Origin: Pseudomonas fluorescens
Lineage (GTDB): Bacteria > Pseudomonadota > Gammaproteobacteria > Pseudomonadales > Pseudomonadaceae
Reading direction: 5' to 3'
DNA: 64,000 nucleotides
Assembly (NCBI RefSeq): GCF_000802965.1
Contig: NZ_JSAK01000001.1
Coordinates: forward strand, 62,001 to 126,000
Shown here: piece by piece, positions 51,084 to 60,567 of the stretch
How positions within the stretch are numbered: position 1 is the stretch's first letter
How the letters are laid out: every line of letters begins with the position of its first letter
Made by a program: the position numbers and the translations under genes
Notes under the pieces: generated by a model
The model's input: only the letters and a program-made list of their open reading frames with translations
Told to the model about the DNA's origin: nothing
Database searches by the model: none

Positions 51084-53024
51084 TTACATCGGCTCAGGTG
51101 GTCCGATCAATCTCCCCATCACCCCGAACACCCCCAGTTCCCGGATCGCCTCCAACTCCCCCCGGGTCTCGACCATCTCCGCAATCAACGGCAAATCAAT
51201 GCTGTTGGTCGCTCTGAAGATCGCTTCGATAAACAGCCGTTTGTCTCGCTGCTCATCGATGTGCCGTATGTAAGCCCCGTCGATTTTCAGATAAGCCAGG
51301 CCCAATTGGGTCAGGTTGCCGATCTGGCTGAAGCTGCCGCCAAAATGCTGCAGGCCGATGCGGTAACCGGTGTCGAGCAGGCTGTGGCTCAGACGCTGCA
51401 ATTCGGCCGGCGGCGGCAGTTGGCATTCGTCGATTTCCAGGGTCAGCAGTGGCGCGAGTTCTGGCAGGGAATCGAGCATCTCGAAAATCAGCTTCAGGTG
51501 CTCCGGATCGCGCAGGGTGCTGCCGGACAGGCTCAGCGCCAGGGGCCAGCGATTGACGGCCAGGTAATCGAGGGTCGCTTCGAGCATGGCCAGGTCAAAC
51601 CGCGCCGACCAGCCGAGGCGCTCGATCCAAGGCAGGAACTGCCTGGCAGCAATCGCTTCACCCTGCGGGTCGAGCAGGCGCGCGAGGACTTTGTGGTGCA
51701 GTAGTTGACTGGTGTCGGCGCATTGCACCACCGGTTGAAAATACAGCAGTAACTTGCCTTCAGTCAGGGCGTCATCAATCCAGGTGCGCCAGTCGTATTG
51801 AGACAGGTGCTGTGTAGCCTCGCGATGGCTCAGCAAAATCCACGGGCGCTCGGGATGTTGGCTGGCCTCGCTCAACGCTTGATCAAGGCGCATCAGTACA
51901 TCGCCAGGCGACTCGCCGGGATGGTAAGCAACGATCCCCAACTGCGCCACGGGCGTGCAATCACTGGCGCCGGTCATGCGCAGGTTTTCCAGCGTGGCGC
52001 TGATCTCGGCGGCCAGACGTGCGGCATCCTCGGTACTCAGGCCTTGAGTCAGCAAGCTGAATTCGCCCCCGCGATTGCGCGCCGCCAACCAGTTTCGCCG
52101 TTCCGGCAGACCAGTCAGACGCTTGAGCAGTTCGCCGACCGTGCTGATCAAGGCATCGGTGCGCTGGCCGCCAAGACGCTGGTTAAGCCCGGCGAGGTCA
52201 TTGAGGCGCAACATCAACAAATGGCCGTCGCCGTTTTGCTCGGCGACCAGCAAACGGTCGGCCAGTTGCTCATCGAGCAGTCGTCGGTTCGCCAACCCGG
52301 TCAGGCTGTCTTGATAGGACTCCTTGCGCAATCGATCACTGCGCGCCGCCTCTTCGTTGAACAACGCCTTGAGCTTTTCGACCATCTGGTTCATCGCCAG
52401 CACCACGCGCTTCAACTCCGGAGTGCGCGGCAGTTTCGGCAGGCTTAAAAACTCGCGTTTGCTGATGGCTTCAGCTTGTTTGACCATTTTGTCGAGCGGC
52501 CGCAACTGGCGACGTAACAGCCAGCCGCCAAACACGGCGCTAAGCAATCCGCAGATCAGCAACCAGATCAGGCTGCCAACGGTGCTGTCCCAGAGTTTGG
52601 CCAGGGCGAACTGCGGATTGCTCAGCACTTCGACCCGTGCTGCTTGCTCCCATCCGCGCATGATCAACGCGTCGCCCCCTTCATGGCGCAGGTTGACCAG
52701 ACGGACAAACCAACCGGGCACGCCCTCGATTCGCGCCGCAGCGCTGCGCTCCACCAAGACCTGCTGACCCTCGACATCGACGATGCGGATGTTGCTGAAA
52801 TAGCCACTGTCGAAAATCGAGCTGACCATCAGCTCCATCATCGCCGGGTCATCGATCTGCGTCGTCAACGACAAGCCCAGGGCGGTGGCGGCGTCCTGGG
52901 CGTGGGAGCGCAATTGGCCGAGCATCTGCTCGCGAGAGCTTTCCAGGCTGACAAAAAAACTGCCGCTGAAGGCCACCAGCAAGAACAGGCAAATAGCGAG
53001 AAACAACTGATTGCGCAGTTTCAT
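51084..53024 (-). CDS. lapD: LapD-like inner-membrane c-di-GMP receptor (HAMP, degenerate GGDEF and EAL)
   Basis: A 646-residue protein. Membrane helix at ~7-25, periplasmic output domain with 'DPAMMELMVSSIFDSGYFSN', second helix at ~150-172, HAMP, then GGDEF and EAL domains. The GGDEF site reads Arg-Gly-Gly-Glu-Phe and the EAL site Lys-Val-Leu, so neither synthesis nor hydrolysis is expected; this is the LapD pattern, where c-di-GMP binding makes the periplasmic domain sequester LapG and keep the adhesin on the surface (known for LapD). AGGAG precedes the ATG. The usual partner lapG is not next to it. Confidence 0.9.
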   Translation of the reverse strand: MKLRNQLFLAICLFLLVAFSGSFFVSLESSREQMLGQLRSHAQDAATALGLSLTTQIDDPAMMELMVSSIFDSGYFSNIRIVDVEGQQVLVERSAAARIEGVPGWFVRLVNLRHEGGDALIMRGWEQAARVEVLSNPQFALAKLWDSTVGSLIWLLICGLLSAVFGGWLLRRQLRPLDKMVKQAEAISKREFLSLPKLPRTPELKRVVLAMNQMVEKLKALFNEEAARSDRLRKESYQDSLTGLANRRLLDEQLADRLLVAEQNGDGHLLMLRLNDLAGLNQRLGGQRTDALISTVGELLKRLTGLPERRNWLAARNRGGEFSLLTQGLSTEDAARLAAEISATLENLRMTGASDCTPVAQLGIVAYHPGESPGDVLMRLDQALSEASQHPERPWILLSHREATQHLSQYDWRTWIDDALTEGKLLLYFQPVVQCADTSQLLHHKVLARLLDPQGEAIAARQFLPWIERLGWSARFDLAMLEATLDYLAVNRWPLALSLSGSTLRDPEHLKLIFEMLDSLPELAPLLTLEIDECQLPPPAELQRLSHSLLDTGYRIGLQHFGGSFSQIGNLTQLGLAYLKIDGAYIRHIDEQRDKRLFIEAIFRATNSIDLPLIAEMVETRGELEAIRELGVFGVMGRLIGPPEPM

Positions 53025-53242
53025 GGAGTGCTCCTTGCGGCGTCTGCACATACTTGCGGCTGGCCCGGACGCAATTCAATCCAGCCAATAGGAAAGCAGG
53101 AATCCGCCGGACCGACGTTACAGCGTTAGCCATGCTGGATGACGCAGACTGGCCGCTGGAGGGACGGATGGAATCAGTCTAGGTGGTGTTTGATGAATGG
53201 CGGGCAGGTCGTTGGACGAAGAACTTACGCATAATCGTTTTT
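53025..53242. other. Region upstream of lapD without a gene
   Basis: The place where lapG often lies shows only a 94-codon minus frame (to 53133) that mostly overlaps lapD in another frame and has no family features. I see no LapG-like transglutaminase-fold Cys-His-Asp segment. Confidence 0.6.
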
Positions 53243-53337
53243 GTGGCGAGGGAGCTTGCTCCCGCTGGGTTGCGAAGCGACCCCAATTACTGTTGCGACT
53301 GCTGCGCAGTCGAGCGGGAGCAAGCTCCCTCGGCACA
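53242..53337. repeat. REP-type repeat pair (family 1), shortened
   Basis: GTGGCGAGGGAGCTTGCTCC and GGAGCAAGCTCCCTCGGCAC (one change at the right end) with only ~55 bp between; inner 'GACTGCTGCGCAGTC'. It lies between the ybaN gene and the lapD upstream region. Confidence 0.87.
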
Positions 53338-53351
53338 AAAAAAATTGAGGT

Positions 53352-53747
53352 TCAGGACTTGCGCAGGGTTTTCTGCCGCAGGATGTAAGTCGTCACCAGC
53401 ACGGCACTGGTCAACATGAACCCGCGTGCCCAGGGCAGGGGCACCAGGTAGCAGGAAAACAGGATGCTCGCCCACATCAGGCCGATGGCGTAGACCTTGC
53501 CCTTGAGCGGGATGCCATTACCTTCGAGGTAATCGCGGATCCAAGGCCCAAGCCGGGGATGATCTACCAGCCAATGGTAAAAACGCGGAGAACTGCGAGC
53601 GAAGCACGCGGCTGCCAGCAACAGGAAAGGAGTAGTGGGCAGTACCGGCAGGAAAATACCGATCACCCCCAGCACTACGCTCAGCCAGCCAATGGCCAGC
53701 AGCACGTAGCGCAACATCAGGGAGCGGTTGCCTATGGGGTTGTCCAT
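53352..53747 (-). CDS. YbaN/DUF454 family inner-membrane protein
   Basis: A 131-residue membrane protein with about three to four helices. The family block 'GVIGIFLPVLPTTPFLLLAA' followed by 'ACFARSSPRFYHWLVDHP' is unmistakable for DUF454 (E. coli YbaN). It starts 10 bp after the YecA-like gene's stop, so the two form an operon. Function is not known. Confidence 0.9.
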   Translation of the reverse strand: MDNPIGNRSLMLRYVLLAIGWLSVVLGVIGIFLPVLPTTPFLLLAAACFARSSPRFYHWLVDHPRLGPWIRDYLEGNGIPLKGKVYAIGLMWASILFSCYLVPLPWARGFMLTSAVLVTTYILRQKTLRKS

Positions 53748-53757
53748 AGGCAGAACC

Positions 53758-54345
53758 TTAGTGGTGACGTGGCTTGAGGATCGCCGGTTTTTCGTCTGGT
53801 GCGTTGCACAGCAGGTACAGCGCAGTCAGGGCTTCCGGGATCTGCACGATCATGTCGTCCATCAGGTTGGCATCGGCGGCAATGTCGGAGAACTCCGGTT
53901 GCTCGTCGAACAGGCCCGAACCGACCATGATCGGCAGCAGCATTTCGCTGACTTCGTCTTCGGCGGTTTCAAACCAGGCTTCTTCGCGCAGGAACACGCC
54001 TTCCATGAAGCCGATGCACCAGCCGCGCAAGTCGGAATCGTCCGGGTCTTCGCCCAGGTCCAGGTCGCAAGGCAACTCGAACTCTTCATCGGAGGCCAGT
54101 TGACGGGCGATGTGGGCCTTGAGGGCCAGCAGCGTGGATTCGATCGCTTCACGCTCGGTGTCGTCGGCGTAGTGCGGCTCTTCGGCGAAGAGGGCGTCGA
54201 TCCACTCACGATCAGGAACGACCTCGGAACAGATGGACAGCGCGGTGAGGTAGCCGTGAGCGGCCACGTAGTCCAGCGCCTCGTCATGCAGTTCATCGGC
54301 GTCGAGGAAGACTTGCAGGCGGGTTAGTTGCTCAGCGAAGGACAT
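53758..54345 (-). CDS. YecA/YgfB (UPF0149) family protein
   Basis: A 195-residue acidic, helical protein of the UPF0149 family, here with the segment '[20 protein letters not shown]' (the 'W..GF..G' core) and '[16 protein letters not shown]'. The open frame extends to 54636 across a REP element; the ATG at 54345, '[20 protein letters not shown]', begins the family domain and has AAGGTAG upstream. Unlike many YecA proteins it lacks a C-terminal SEC-C zinc motif. Function unknown. Confidence 0.87.
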   Translation of the reverse strand: MSFAEQLTRLQVFLDADELHDEALDYVAAHGYLTALSICSEVVPDREWIDALFAEEPHYADDTEREAIESTLLALKAHIARQLASDEEFELPCDLDLGEDPDDSDLRGWCIGFMEGVFLREEAWFETAEDEVSEMLLPIMVGSGLFDEQPEFSDIAADANLMDDMIVQIPEALTALYLLCNAPDEKPAILKPRHH

Positions 54346-54439
54346 TAAAGGGCTACCTTGGGGAATATTCGATGCGGGAATTCTAGGCCTTCTTGAGCGC
54401 TTGGGCCAGCCGCGCGGCATATTTGAACAACGCATTCCC

Positions 54440-54520
54440 TGTAGGAGCTGCCGCAGGCTGCGATCTTTTGACCTTGTCTTTAAAAAAATCAAAAGATCGC
54501 AGCCTGCGGCAGCTCCTACA
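54440..54520. repeat. REP-type inverted repeat (family 2)
   Basis: TGTAGGAGCTGCCGCAGGCT with GCGATCTTTTGA and the exact inverse on the other side form an 80-bp hairpin with a ~15-nt loop. The 373-bp gap 54346-54718 holds this repeat and the recQ promoter region and no gene. Confidence 0.9.
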
Positions 54521-54574
54521 AAGGTCATCTTCATCGCTCTTATCAGCGGCACCCTTTGCCGGACAGTGCTCGGG

Positions 54575-54580
54575 TATACT
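54575..54580 (+). promoter_or_regulatory. Candidate -10 box for recQ
   Basis: TATACT in 'CGGGTATACTCGCGCG' is a good sigma-70 -10 element 139 bp before the recQ start; a matching -35 at the right distance is not clear. Confidence 0.35.
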
Positions 54581-54718
54581 CGCGCGTTTTGTGATGCCCT
54601 GCTGGCATCGCGGCTGAAATGTGAAGCGTCATGCAATGCGCCCTTACGATTTGTCGGTGCAGCACGGCAGTTTCTGAACCAGCCTTGCAGGGATGTTTCG
54701 GTGATTTTTGGAGTTTCT

Positions 54719-56845
54719 ATGCTCGAACAGGCTCAACGCGTCCTCAAGGACATCTTCGGCTACGACAGTTTCCGTGGCCGCCAGGGTGCAATCATTGAGC
54801 GCGTGGCCAGTGGCGGCGATGCCCTGGTCCTGATGCCTACCGGTGGCGGCAAATCCCTGTGCTTCCAGGTGCCAGCGCTGTTGCGCGAAGGCTTGGCGGT
54901 GGTGGTATCGCCGTTGATCGCCTTGATGGACGACCAGGTCGCGACCCTCGAAGAACTGGGCGTTGCCGCAGCAGCGTTGAACTCAACCCTCAGCGCCGAG
55001 CAACAGCGTGACCTGGCAGCACGGATCAAGCGCGGCGAAGTGAAAATGCTTTACCTCGCCCCGGAACGCCTGGTTCAGCCGCGCATGCTGAACTTCCTGC
55101 AAGGGCTGAACATTGCCCTGTTCGCCATCGACGAAGCGCATTGCGTATCGCAATGGGGCCATGACTTCCGCCCGGAATACCTGCAACTGGGCCAGTTGGC
55201 GGAAATGTTCCCCGACGTGCCGCGCATCGCCCTGACCGCCACCGCTGACAAGCGCACTCGGGAAGAAATCGTCACCCGCCTGCATTTGCAAAACGCCGAG
55301 CGTTTCCTGTCGAGCTTCGACCGTCCGAACATCTTTTATCGCATTGTGCCCAAGGAACAGCCGCGCAAGCAGTTGCTGGCGTTCCTCGCCGAACGACGCA
55401 GTGATGCCGGCATCGTCTATTGCCTGTCGCGCAAAAAGGTCGAGGAAGTGGCTGCGTTCCTCAGCGAGCAAGGCTTCCCGGCGCTGCCGTACCACGCGGG
55501 TCTGCCCAACGATTTGCGCGCCTATCACCAGAAGCGCTTCCTCAACGAGGAAGGGCTGATCATGGTCGCCACCGTGGCGTTCGGCATGGGTATCGACAAA
55601 CCCAACGTGCGGTTTGTCGCGCACCTCGATTTGCCGAAATCCTTGGAAGCCTACTACCAGGAAACCGGGCGCGGCGGCCGTGACGGCTTGCCGGCCGATG
55701 CCTGGATGGCCTACGGCCTGCAAGACGTGGTGATGCTCAAGCAGATGCTGCAAAACTCCGAAGGCGACGAACGCCACAAGCGTCTGGAGCAGCACAAGCT
55801 CGACGCCATGCTGTCGCTGTGCGAAGAAACCCGCTGCCGCCGCCAGACCTTGCTGGCCTACTTCGACGAAGACATGCCCGAGCCCTGCGGCCATTGCGAC
55901 AACTGTGTCGATGGCGTGCAAACCTGGGACGCCACCGAGCCGGCGCGTCAGGCACTTTCAGCAATCTATCGCACCGGCCAGCGCTACGGCGTCGGGCATC
56001 TGGTGGATGTCTTGCTGGGCAAGGACAACGAAAAAATCCGCAGCTTCGGGCATCAGCACCTCTCGGTTTACGGCGTCGGCAAAGCAATGGCCGAGGGCGA
56101 ATGGCGTTCGCTCTTCCGGCAGCTGGTTGCCCGTGGGCTGGCCGACATCGATCTGGAAGGTTACGGCGGCCTGCGCCTGAGTGACACTTGCCGACCACTG
56201 CTCAAGGGCGAAGTGACCCTGGAACTGCGCCGCGACCTCAAGCCACAAACCACGGCGAAAAGCAGCAAGAGCCAGGCGAGCCAACTGGTACGTGGCGAAG
56301 AGCGCGAACAGTGGGAAGCCTTGCGCGCGCTGCGGCGCAAACTCGCCGAAGAGCATGGCGTGCCGCCATACGTCATTTTCCCGGATTCAACCTTGCTGGA
56401 AATGCTCCGCAGCCAACCGACCACGCTCGCGGAAATGGCCACGGTCAGTGGCGTCGGCGCACGCAAACTCGAGCGTTACGGCGAGGCCTTCCTCGAAGTG
56501 CTCGGCGGTCAGGTCGAGGCACCGAAAGCAGTGGCCGACGTACGCCATGAACTCATCACATTGGCGCGTGCCGGCATGACGCCGCTGCAAATCGCCGGTC
56601 AGCTGCAATGCTCGGAAAAGAACGTCTACGCCATGCTCGCCGAAGCCATTGGCAAGCAACAGTTATCGCTGGAACAAGCGCTGGATCTGCCCGAAGATCT
56701 GATGGGCGAAGTCCAGGATGCGTTCCTCGACGGTGAAGGCGAATTACCGCCAGTGTCGGAGATTTCCGCATTGTTTGCGGGACGAGTGCCGGAAGGTGTT
56801 TTGTACTGCGTCCGGGCCGCGCTGCAATCCGAATTCGAGATTTGA
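54719..56845 (+). CDS. recQ: ATP-dependent DNA helicase RecQ
   Basis: A 708-residue 3'-5' DNA helicase of recombination and repair. Motif I '[13 protein letters not shown]', motif II '[20 protein letters not shown]', motif VI '[12 protein letters not shown]'. The zinc-binding RQC region has four Cys in 'CEETRCRRQ' and 'EPCGHCDNC'. An HRDC domain follows ('[20 protein letters not shown]'), then an extra C-terminal ~100 residues with an HTH-like segment ('[20 protein letters not shown]'), making it longer than E. coli RecQ (609). The ATG at 54719 follows TTTGGAG; the frame open from 54401 is accidental. Confidence 0.95.
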   Translation: MLEQAQRVLKDIFGYDSFRGRQGAIIERVASGGDALVLMPTGGGKSLCFQVPALLREGLAVVVSPLIALMDDQVATLEELGVAAAALNSTLSAEQQRDLAARIKRGEVKMLYLAPERLVQPRMLNFLQGLNIALFAIDEAHCVSQWGHDFRPEYLQLGQLAEMFPDVPRIALTATADKRTREEIVTRLHLQNAERFLSSFDRPNIFYRIVPKEQPRKQLLAFLAERRSDAGIVYCLSRKKVEEVAAFLSEQGFPALPYHAGLPNDLRAYHQKRFLNEEGLIMVATVAFGMGIDKPNVRFVAHLDLPKSLEAYYQETGRGGRDGLPADAWMAYGLQDVVMLKQMLQNSEGDERHKRLEQHKLDAMLSLCEETRCRRQTLLAYFDEDMPEPCGHCDNCVDGVQTWDATEPARQALSAIYRTGQRYGVGHLVDVLLGKDNEKIRSFGHQHLSVYGVGKAMAEGEWRSLFRQLVARGLADIDLEGYGGLRLSDTCRPLLKGEVTLELRRDLKPQTTAKSSKSQASQLVRGEEREQWEALRALRRKLAEEHGVPPYVIFPDSTLLEMLRSQPTTLAEMATVSGVGARKLERYGEAFLEVLGGQVEAPKAVADVRHELITLARAGMTPLQIAGQLQCSEKNVYAMLAEAIGKQQLSLEQALDLPEDLMGEVQDAFLDGEGELPPVSEISALFAGRVPEGVLYCVRAALQSEFEI

Positions 56846-56918
56846 GCGGCCGGTTTCACTGATGTAACGATTCACTACAGATCAAGCCTTGCCTGAAAGC
56901 GAGGCTCATGCTTAGCTG

Positions 56919-56931
56919 ACTAATAATTAGT
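56919..56931. promoter_or_regulatory. Palindrome upstream of the MarR gene, candidate operator
   Basis: ACTAAT-A-ATTAGT is a perfect 6+1+6 palindrome 34 bp before the start of the MarR gene, in the position of an autoregulatory operator; MarR sites are AT-rich palindromes of this kind. Confidence 0.45.
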
Positions 56932-56965
56932 ATTTCTCTATTTTCAGCCTGATCATGAGTGTTTT

Positions 56966-57400
56966 ATGCCGTTAACCGATCAACACCGTTTTGGCATGCA
57001 GTTGGCCCAGATGTCACGTGGCTGGCGTGCCGAACTGGACCGCCGTCTGGCGGGTTTGGGGCTATCCCAGGCGCGCTGGCTGGTGCTGCTGCACCTGGCA
57101 CGTTTCGAAGAACCGCCGACCCAACGTGAACTGGCGCAAAGCGTCGCCGTCGAAGGACCGACCCTGGCCCGCCTGCTCGACAGCCTGGAAAGCCAGGGCC
57201 TGGTGCAGCGCCAGGCAGTGCTGGAAGACCGTCGGGCGAAAAAAATCGTCCTCTGTGCCCCGGCTCACCCCCTGATCGAACAAATTGAAACGATTGCCAC
57301 CCAGCTGCGCCACGAACTCTTCGAAGGCGTGGATGAGGCGGATTTGCGGATCTGCATGCGGGTTCACGGGCACATCCTGGCCAACCTTGAAAAATCTTGA
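56966..57400 (+). CDS. MarR family transcriptional regulator
   Basis: A 144-residue winged-helix regulator. The DNA-binding part is in 'PTQRELAQSVAVEGPTLARL' (recognition helix) followed by the wing 'SQGLVQRQAVLEDRRAKKIV' with the conserved Asp-Arg-Arg. Similar to SlyA/MarR proteins that bind as dimers. In P. aeruginosa a MarR gene (PA3341, from memory) lies near recQ and a FimV-like gene as here. The target may be itself and the FimV-like gene downstream. Confidence 0.9.
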   Translation: MPLTDQHRFGMQLAQMSRGWRAELDRRLAGLGLSQARWLVLLHLARFEEPPTQRELAQSVAVEGPTLARLLDSLESQGLVQRQAVLEDRRAKKIVLCAPAHPLIEQIETIATQLRHELFEGVDEADLRICMRVHGHILANLEKS

Positions 57401-57467
57401 GGCATAACGCCGACCCAGACTTTTGAGATCCCTTGTTGCGAGGACTATAAGAACTACTCGGCAATAT

Positions 57468-57494
57468 CGTGTTCGTACCGGATGTGCGAACACG
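57468..57494. promoter_or_regulatory. Inverted repeat between MarR and FimV-like genes
   Basis: CGTGTTCG and CGAACACG (8-bp arms, 11-bp spacer) lie 33 bp before the FimV-like start codon. There is no T-run, so an operator or leader hairpin is more likely than a terminator. Confidence 0.4.
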
Positions 57495-57527
57495 TGCAGG
57501 TTGGTTCTGGTTATCTAAGGGATGCTC

Positions 57528-59147
57528 ATGCTTGAAAGTCGGCTATTGGTTGTTCGCGGTTGTGTCAGGTTGTTGCTCATCGGTGCTGCTGTCACTTACT
57601 CGGCATTAGCTCCGGCGCTGGGCCTGGGTGACATCACCGTGCATTCGGCACTGAACCAGCCGCTTCGCGCCGACATTGCCCTGGTAGATGCCGGTGGTCT
57701 GGAAGAGGGTGAGTTGTCGGTCAGCCTGGCGACGGCAGACGAGTTCAGCCGAGCCGGTGTCGAGCGGGTGGTCTTCCTCAACGACCTGAAGTTCACCCCC
57801 GTCCTGAAGGGTAACCACAGCTTCATCCGTGTCAGCTCCAATAAAGCGGTCAATGAACCGTTCCTGAATTTCCTCGTTCAACTCAATCAGCCCAATGGCC
57901 AATTGCTGCGTGAGTACACGGTGCTGATCGATCCACCGGGCTCACCGGAAATTGTGCCTGCCACCGATGAACCGGCGGCGATACCCTCACCTTCCGCATT
58001 CCCGAATGTTCAGCCGGCCGTCGCACCGCTCCCTGCACGCAAGGAAGCGCCCAAGCTTGCCGCAGCCCCGATGATTGATCCTGTCGCGGAACAACTGGCC
58101 GCCAGCGAGCTGCAAAATCAGCAATTGCAGGCAGCCGTCGATGAACTCAAGGCGAAGCTTCAGGCGCAGGACGAACAGATCGCTGCCGATAAAAAACAGG
58201 TCAGTGAGTTGCAAACCCGGTTAGCGGAAGTTCAGCAGGCAGCGGTCCAACCCGCTGCACCCGCCGTTGCGACGCCAGAATCCATGGTTGCAGAGGAGTC
58301 CGGGTCTCGCTGGCCTTTGATTTTCGGGTTTCTAACAGTGATGGCGTTAGTGGTGCTCGGGTGGTTTGTCCGGCGTCGGCGTCAGCTGATTGAGGACGCC
58401 CCTGAATCCTCTTCAAAACAGGAGCCTATGTTGGAGCGAGCGGTGGAACCTCGCATGCCGCCGTCCGTGACACACGCAGATCCTGAAGAGACCGCGGCGG
58501 GCGATGTGCTGGAAGCGGTCGACATCTATCTCAGCTACGGCCGATTAACCGAGGCGGAAGGCTTGTTGCGCGAGGCGATGGTCAAGGAACCTCAGCGCAC
58601 CGATCTGGCGGAAAAGTTGTTGGAGGTGTTGGGCAAGCAAGGTGATCTTGCAGCGTACGAAGCGCAGGAAGCCAGCCTGCGACACAGCGGGTTAAACGCA
58701 CAAAAACTCCACGATATCCGCGCTAGGCACCCAAAACTGAGCGTCGTCACTCCGGTCGCCGTGGGGGCTTCAGCGATAGCGCCCGCCGATGAGTTCCAGT
58801 TGAACCTCGATGATCTGTCGATGGACGCCTCCTGGGACCTGACCAGTCCATTTGAAAACCCGCCATCAACGCTGGAAGCCGAGATCGAATGGGTCGCCGA
58901 ACCTGACTCTCAACCCCTCGACGACGCCTTTCTCGCCGAATTCACTGAGCCCGTGCGGTTGCTGCAACTTGAGCCGCTGAATCTGGAACCGACCGAGCCG
59001 AGCAACGCTGGCAAGCTGGAACAAGCCCAGACCTGCATCGATGATGGTGACGTCGACAGTGCCATTGAATTGCTGAACGAGTTGCTCAAGGAAGCTGATG
59101 AGCCGCTCAAGCAGACAGCCCGAACCTTGTTGGCCGGTATCCGATAA
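57528..59147 (+). CDS. Short FimV/HubP-family protein
   Basis: A 539-residue inner-membrane protein. After a signal-like helix comes the FimV N-terminal domain ('LGLGDITVHSALNQPLRADI' to 'LREYTVLIDPPGS'), a coiled coil rich in Gln ('LQAAVDELKAKLQAQDEQIA'), one membrane helix ('WPLIFGFLTVMALVVLGWFV'), and a cytoplasmic part with a TPR-like segment 'IYLSYGRLTEAEGLLREAMV' and the FimV C-terminal motif 'DDGDVDSAIELLNELLKE'. The LysM motif of full FimV is not obvious, and it is much shorter than FimV (~900). The ATG at 57528 is better spaced from AAGG than 57522. Probably a polar-organiser paralogue. Confidence 0.83.
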   Translation: MLESRLLVVRGCVRLLLIGAAVTYSALAPALGLGDITVHSALNQPLRADIALVDAGGLEEGELSVSLATADEFSRAGVERVVFLNDLKFTPVLKGNHSFIRVSSNKAVNEPFLNFLVQLNQPNGQLLREYTVLIDPPGSPEIVPATDEPAAIPSPSAFPNVQPAVAPLPARKEAPKLAAAPMIDPVAEQLAASELQNQQLQAAVDELKAKLQAQDEQIAADKKQVSELQTRLAEVQQAAVQPAAPAVATPESMVAEESGSRWPLIFGFLTVMALVVLGWFVRRRRQLIEDAPESSSKQEPMLERAVEPRMPPSVTHADPEETAAGDVLEAVDIYLSYGRLTEAEGLLREAMVKEPQRTDLAEKLLEVLGKQGDLAAYEAQEASLRHSGLNAQKLHDIRARHPKLSVVTPVAVGASAIAPADEFQLNLDDLSMDASWDLTSPFENPPSTLEAEIEWVAEPDSQPLDDAFLAEFTEPVRLLQLEPLNLEPTEPSNAGKLEQAQTCIDDGDVDSAIELLNELLKEADEPLKQTARTLLAGIR

Positions 59148-59167
59148 TTTTGTCGATCGAGGTCCAG

Positions 59168-59298
59168 TGCGGCGAGGGAGCTTGCTCCCGCTCGACTGCG
59201 AAGCAGTCGTAAAACCGCTCAACGCGGTGTGCCTGAATTTACGTGGTTGCTGGACTTGGGCCGCTTCGCAGCCCAGCGGGAGCAAGCTCCCTCGCCAC
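59168..59298. repeat. REP-type repeat pair (family 1)
   Basis: GCGGCGAGGGAGCTTGCTCC (one change) and GGAGCAAGCTCCCTCGCCAC; inner 'GACTGCGAAGCAGTC' and 'GGCCGCTTCGCAGCC'. It lies between the FimV-like and SelT-like genes. Confidence 0.88.
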
Positions 59299-59338
59299 GG
59301 GTGTTAAGCTGACGGCATTCAAACATTACACAGGGATC

Positions 59339-59635
59339 ATGCGTTTCATGACCGCAAACAAACCCGAAATCATCATCACCTACTGCACCCAGTGCCAGTG
59401 GCTGTTGCGCGCGGCCTGGCTGGCCCAGGAACTGCTCAGCACCTTTGGCGACGACTTGGGCAAAGTGTCCCTGGTGCCCGGCACTGGTGGGGTCTTTCAT
59501 ATTTTCTGTGACGATGCGCAGATCTGGGAGCGCAAGGCTGACGGCGGTTTTCCCGAGGCCAAGGTGCTCAAACAGCGGGTCCGCGATCAGATCGATCCGG
59601 ACCGCGATCTGGGTCACAACGACCGCACTCAGTGA
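59339..59635 (+). CDS. SelT/SelW/SelH (Rdx) family thioredoxin-like protein
   Basis: A 98-residue protein with the Cys-x-x-Cys redox centre near the N-terminus in 'ITYCTQCQWLLRAAW'; eukaryotic members have Sec at the second position, here Cys. The remaining parts 'LVPGTGGVFHIFCDDAQIWE' and 'GGFPEAKVLKQRVRDQIDP' are typical of the Rdx family. Start: ATG at 59339, with a second ATG at 59348. The 3' end overlaps the convergent EamA gene by 7 bp. The redox partner is unknown. Confidence 0.9.
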   Translation: MRFMTANKPEIIITYCTQCQWLLRAAWLAQELLSTFGDDLGKVSLVPGTGGVFHIFCDDAQIWERKADGGFPEAKVLKQRVRDQIDPDRDLGHNDRTQ

Positions 59636-60522
59636 GACGTGGCTTCCGCTGCAACGGCGTTCTTGTTTGAACCGGTGGAAAGCCGGCTGGACACCACAAT
59701 CGCAACGATGATCAACGCACCGCCCAGCAACATGCGCAGGGTCGGGTTTTCGTCGAACAACAGCCACGCCATGGTGATGCCGTAGACCGGCTCCAGGGCA
59801 AACACCACGGCGGCGGTTCGTGCCTTGATCACGGCGAGGCTGGCGACGAACAGGCTGTGGGCGACGCCGGTGCAGAACACGCCGAGCAGGCCGATCCACA
59901 ACCAGTCGATGGCGCGAACTTCGCTCAACTGGGGTGCCGCCACCGGCAGCAGGCACAGGGCAACGACCACGTTCTGGCACAGTGCGGCCTGCACTGGCGG
60001 AATACGTCCGGAGCTGGCGCGGTTGGTCAATGACAACAACGAGAACAGCAAGCCGGAAGCGACTGACCACAGCAGGCCGGTGGTGGCGTCGCTGGCCAGA
60101 TTGAACTCTGGTGTCACCAGGACCAACCCGATGGTGACCAGCGTTACCAAAAGGATCTCGTTGAGGCGAATCCGCTCGCGGAAAATCAGTCCTTCGAGGA
60201 TCACGGTAAAAGCCGGGAAACTGGCAAACCCCAAGGTCGCGATGGCCACGCCGGCGATCTTCACTGAAATGAAAAAGCTCACCCAGTGCCCGGCCAGCAA
60301 CAAGCCACTGAGCAACAGGCGACGCCAGTCCACGGCGGCGAGTTTGTGCCAACGGGTCTGGCTGGCAAATCGTGCAAAAAAGGTCAGCGCCAACACCGCG
60401 AACGCCGCGCGGCCGAATACGATGATCGCCGGCGACGCGGCGGCGAGTTTGCCGAACACGCCGGTCAGGCCGAACATCAGTGCGCCAATATGCAGGGCGC
60501 CAAGGGCGGTACGGGGAGTCAT
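59629..60522 (-). CDS. EamA/DMT family transporter
   Basis: A 297-residue membrane protein with ten predicted helices and two EamA domains ('GLTGVFGKLAAASPAIIVFG' at the start, 'EPVYGITMAWLLFDENPTLR' near the end, the usual final signature). The ATG at 60522 has AAGGA upstream; longer frames are rejected. It is separated from the AraC gene behind it by a REP element; if they are linked, the regulator may control this exporter. The substrate is unknown. Confidence 0.87.
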   Translation of the reverse strand: MTPRTALGALHIGALMFGLTGVFGKLAAASPAIIVFGRAAFAVLALTFFARFASQTRWHKLAAVDWRRLLLSGLLLAGHWVSFFISVKIAGVAIATLGFASFPAFTVILEGLIFRERIRLNEILLVTLVTIGLVLVTPEFNLASDATTGLLWSVASGLLFSLLSLTNRASSGRIPPVQAALCQNVVVALCLLPVAAPQLSEVRAIDWLWIGLLGVFCTGVAHSLFVASLAVIKARTAAVVFALEPVYGITMAWLLFDENPTLRMLLGGALIIVAIVVSSRLSTGSNKNAVAAEATSH

Positions 60523-60567
60523 TGCAATCCTTGGTAAACGTATCGATCGAGCCAACAACACCGGCCC

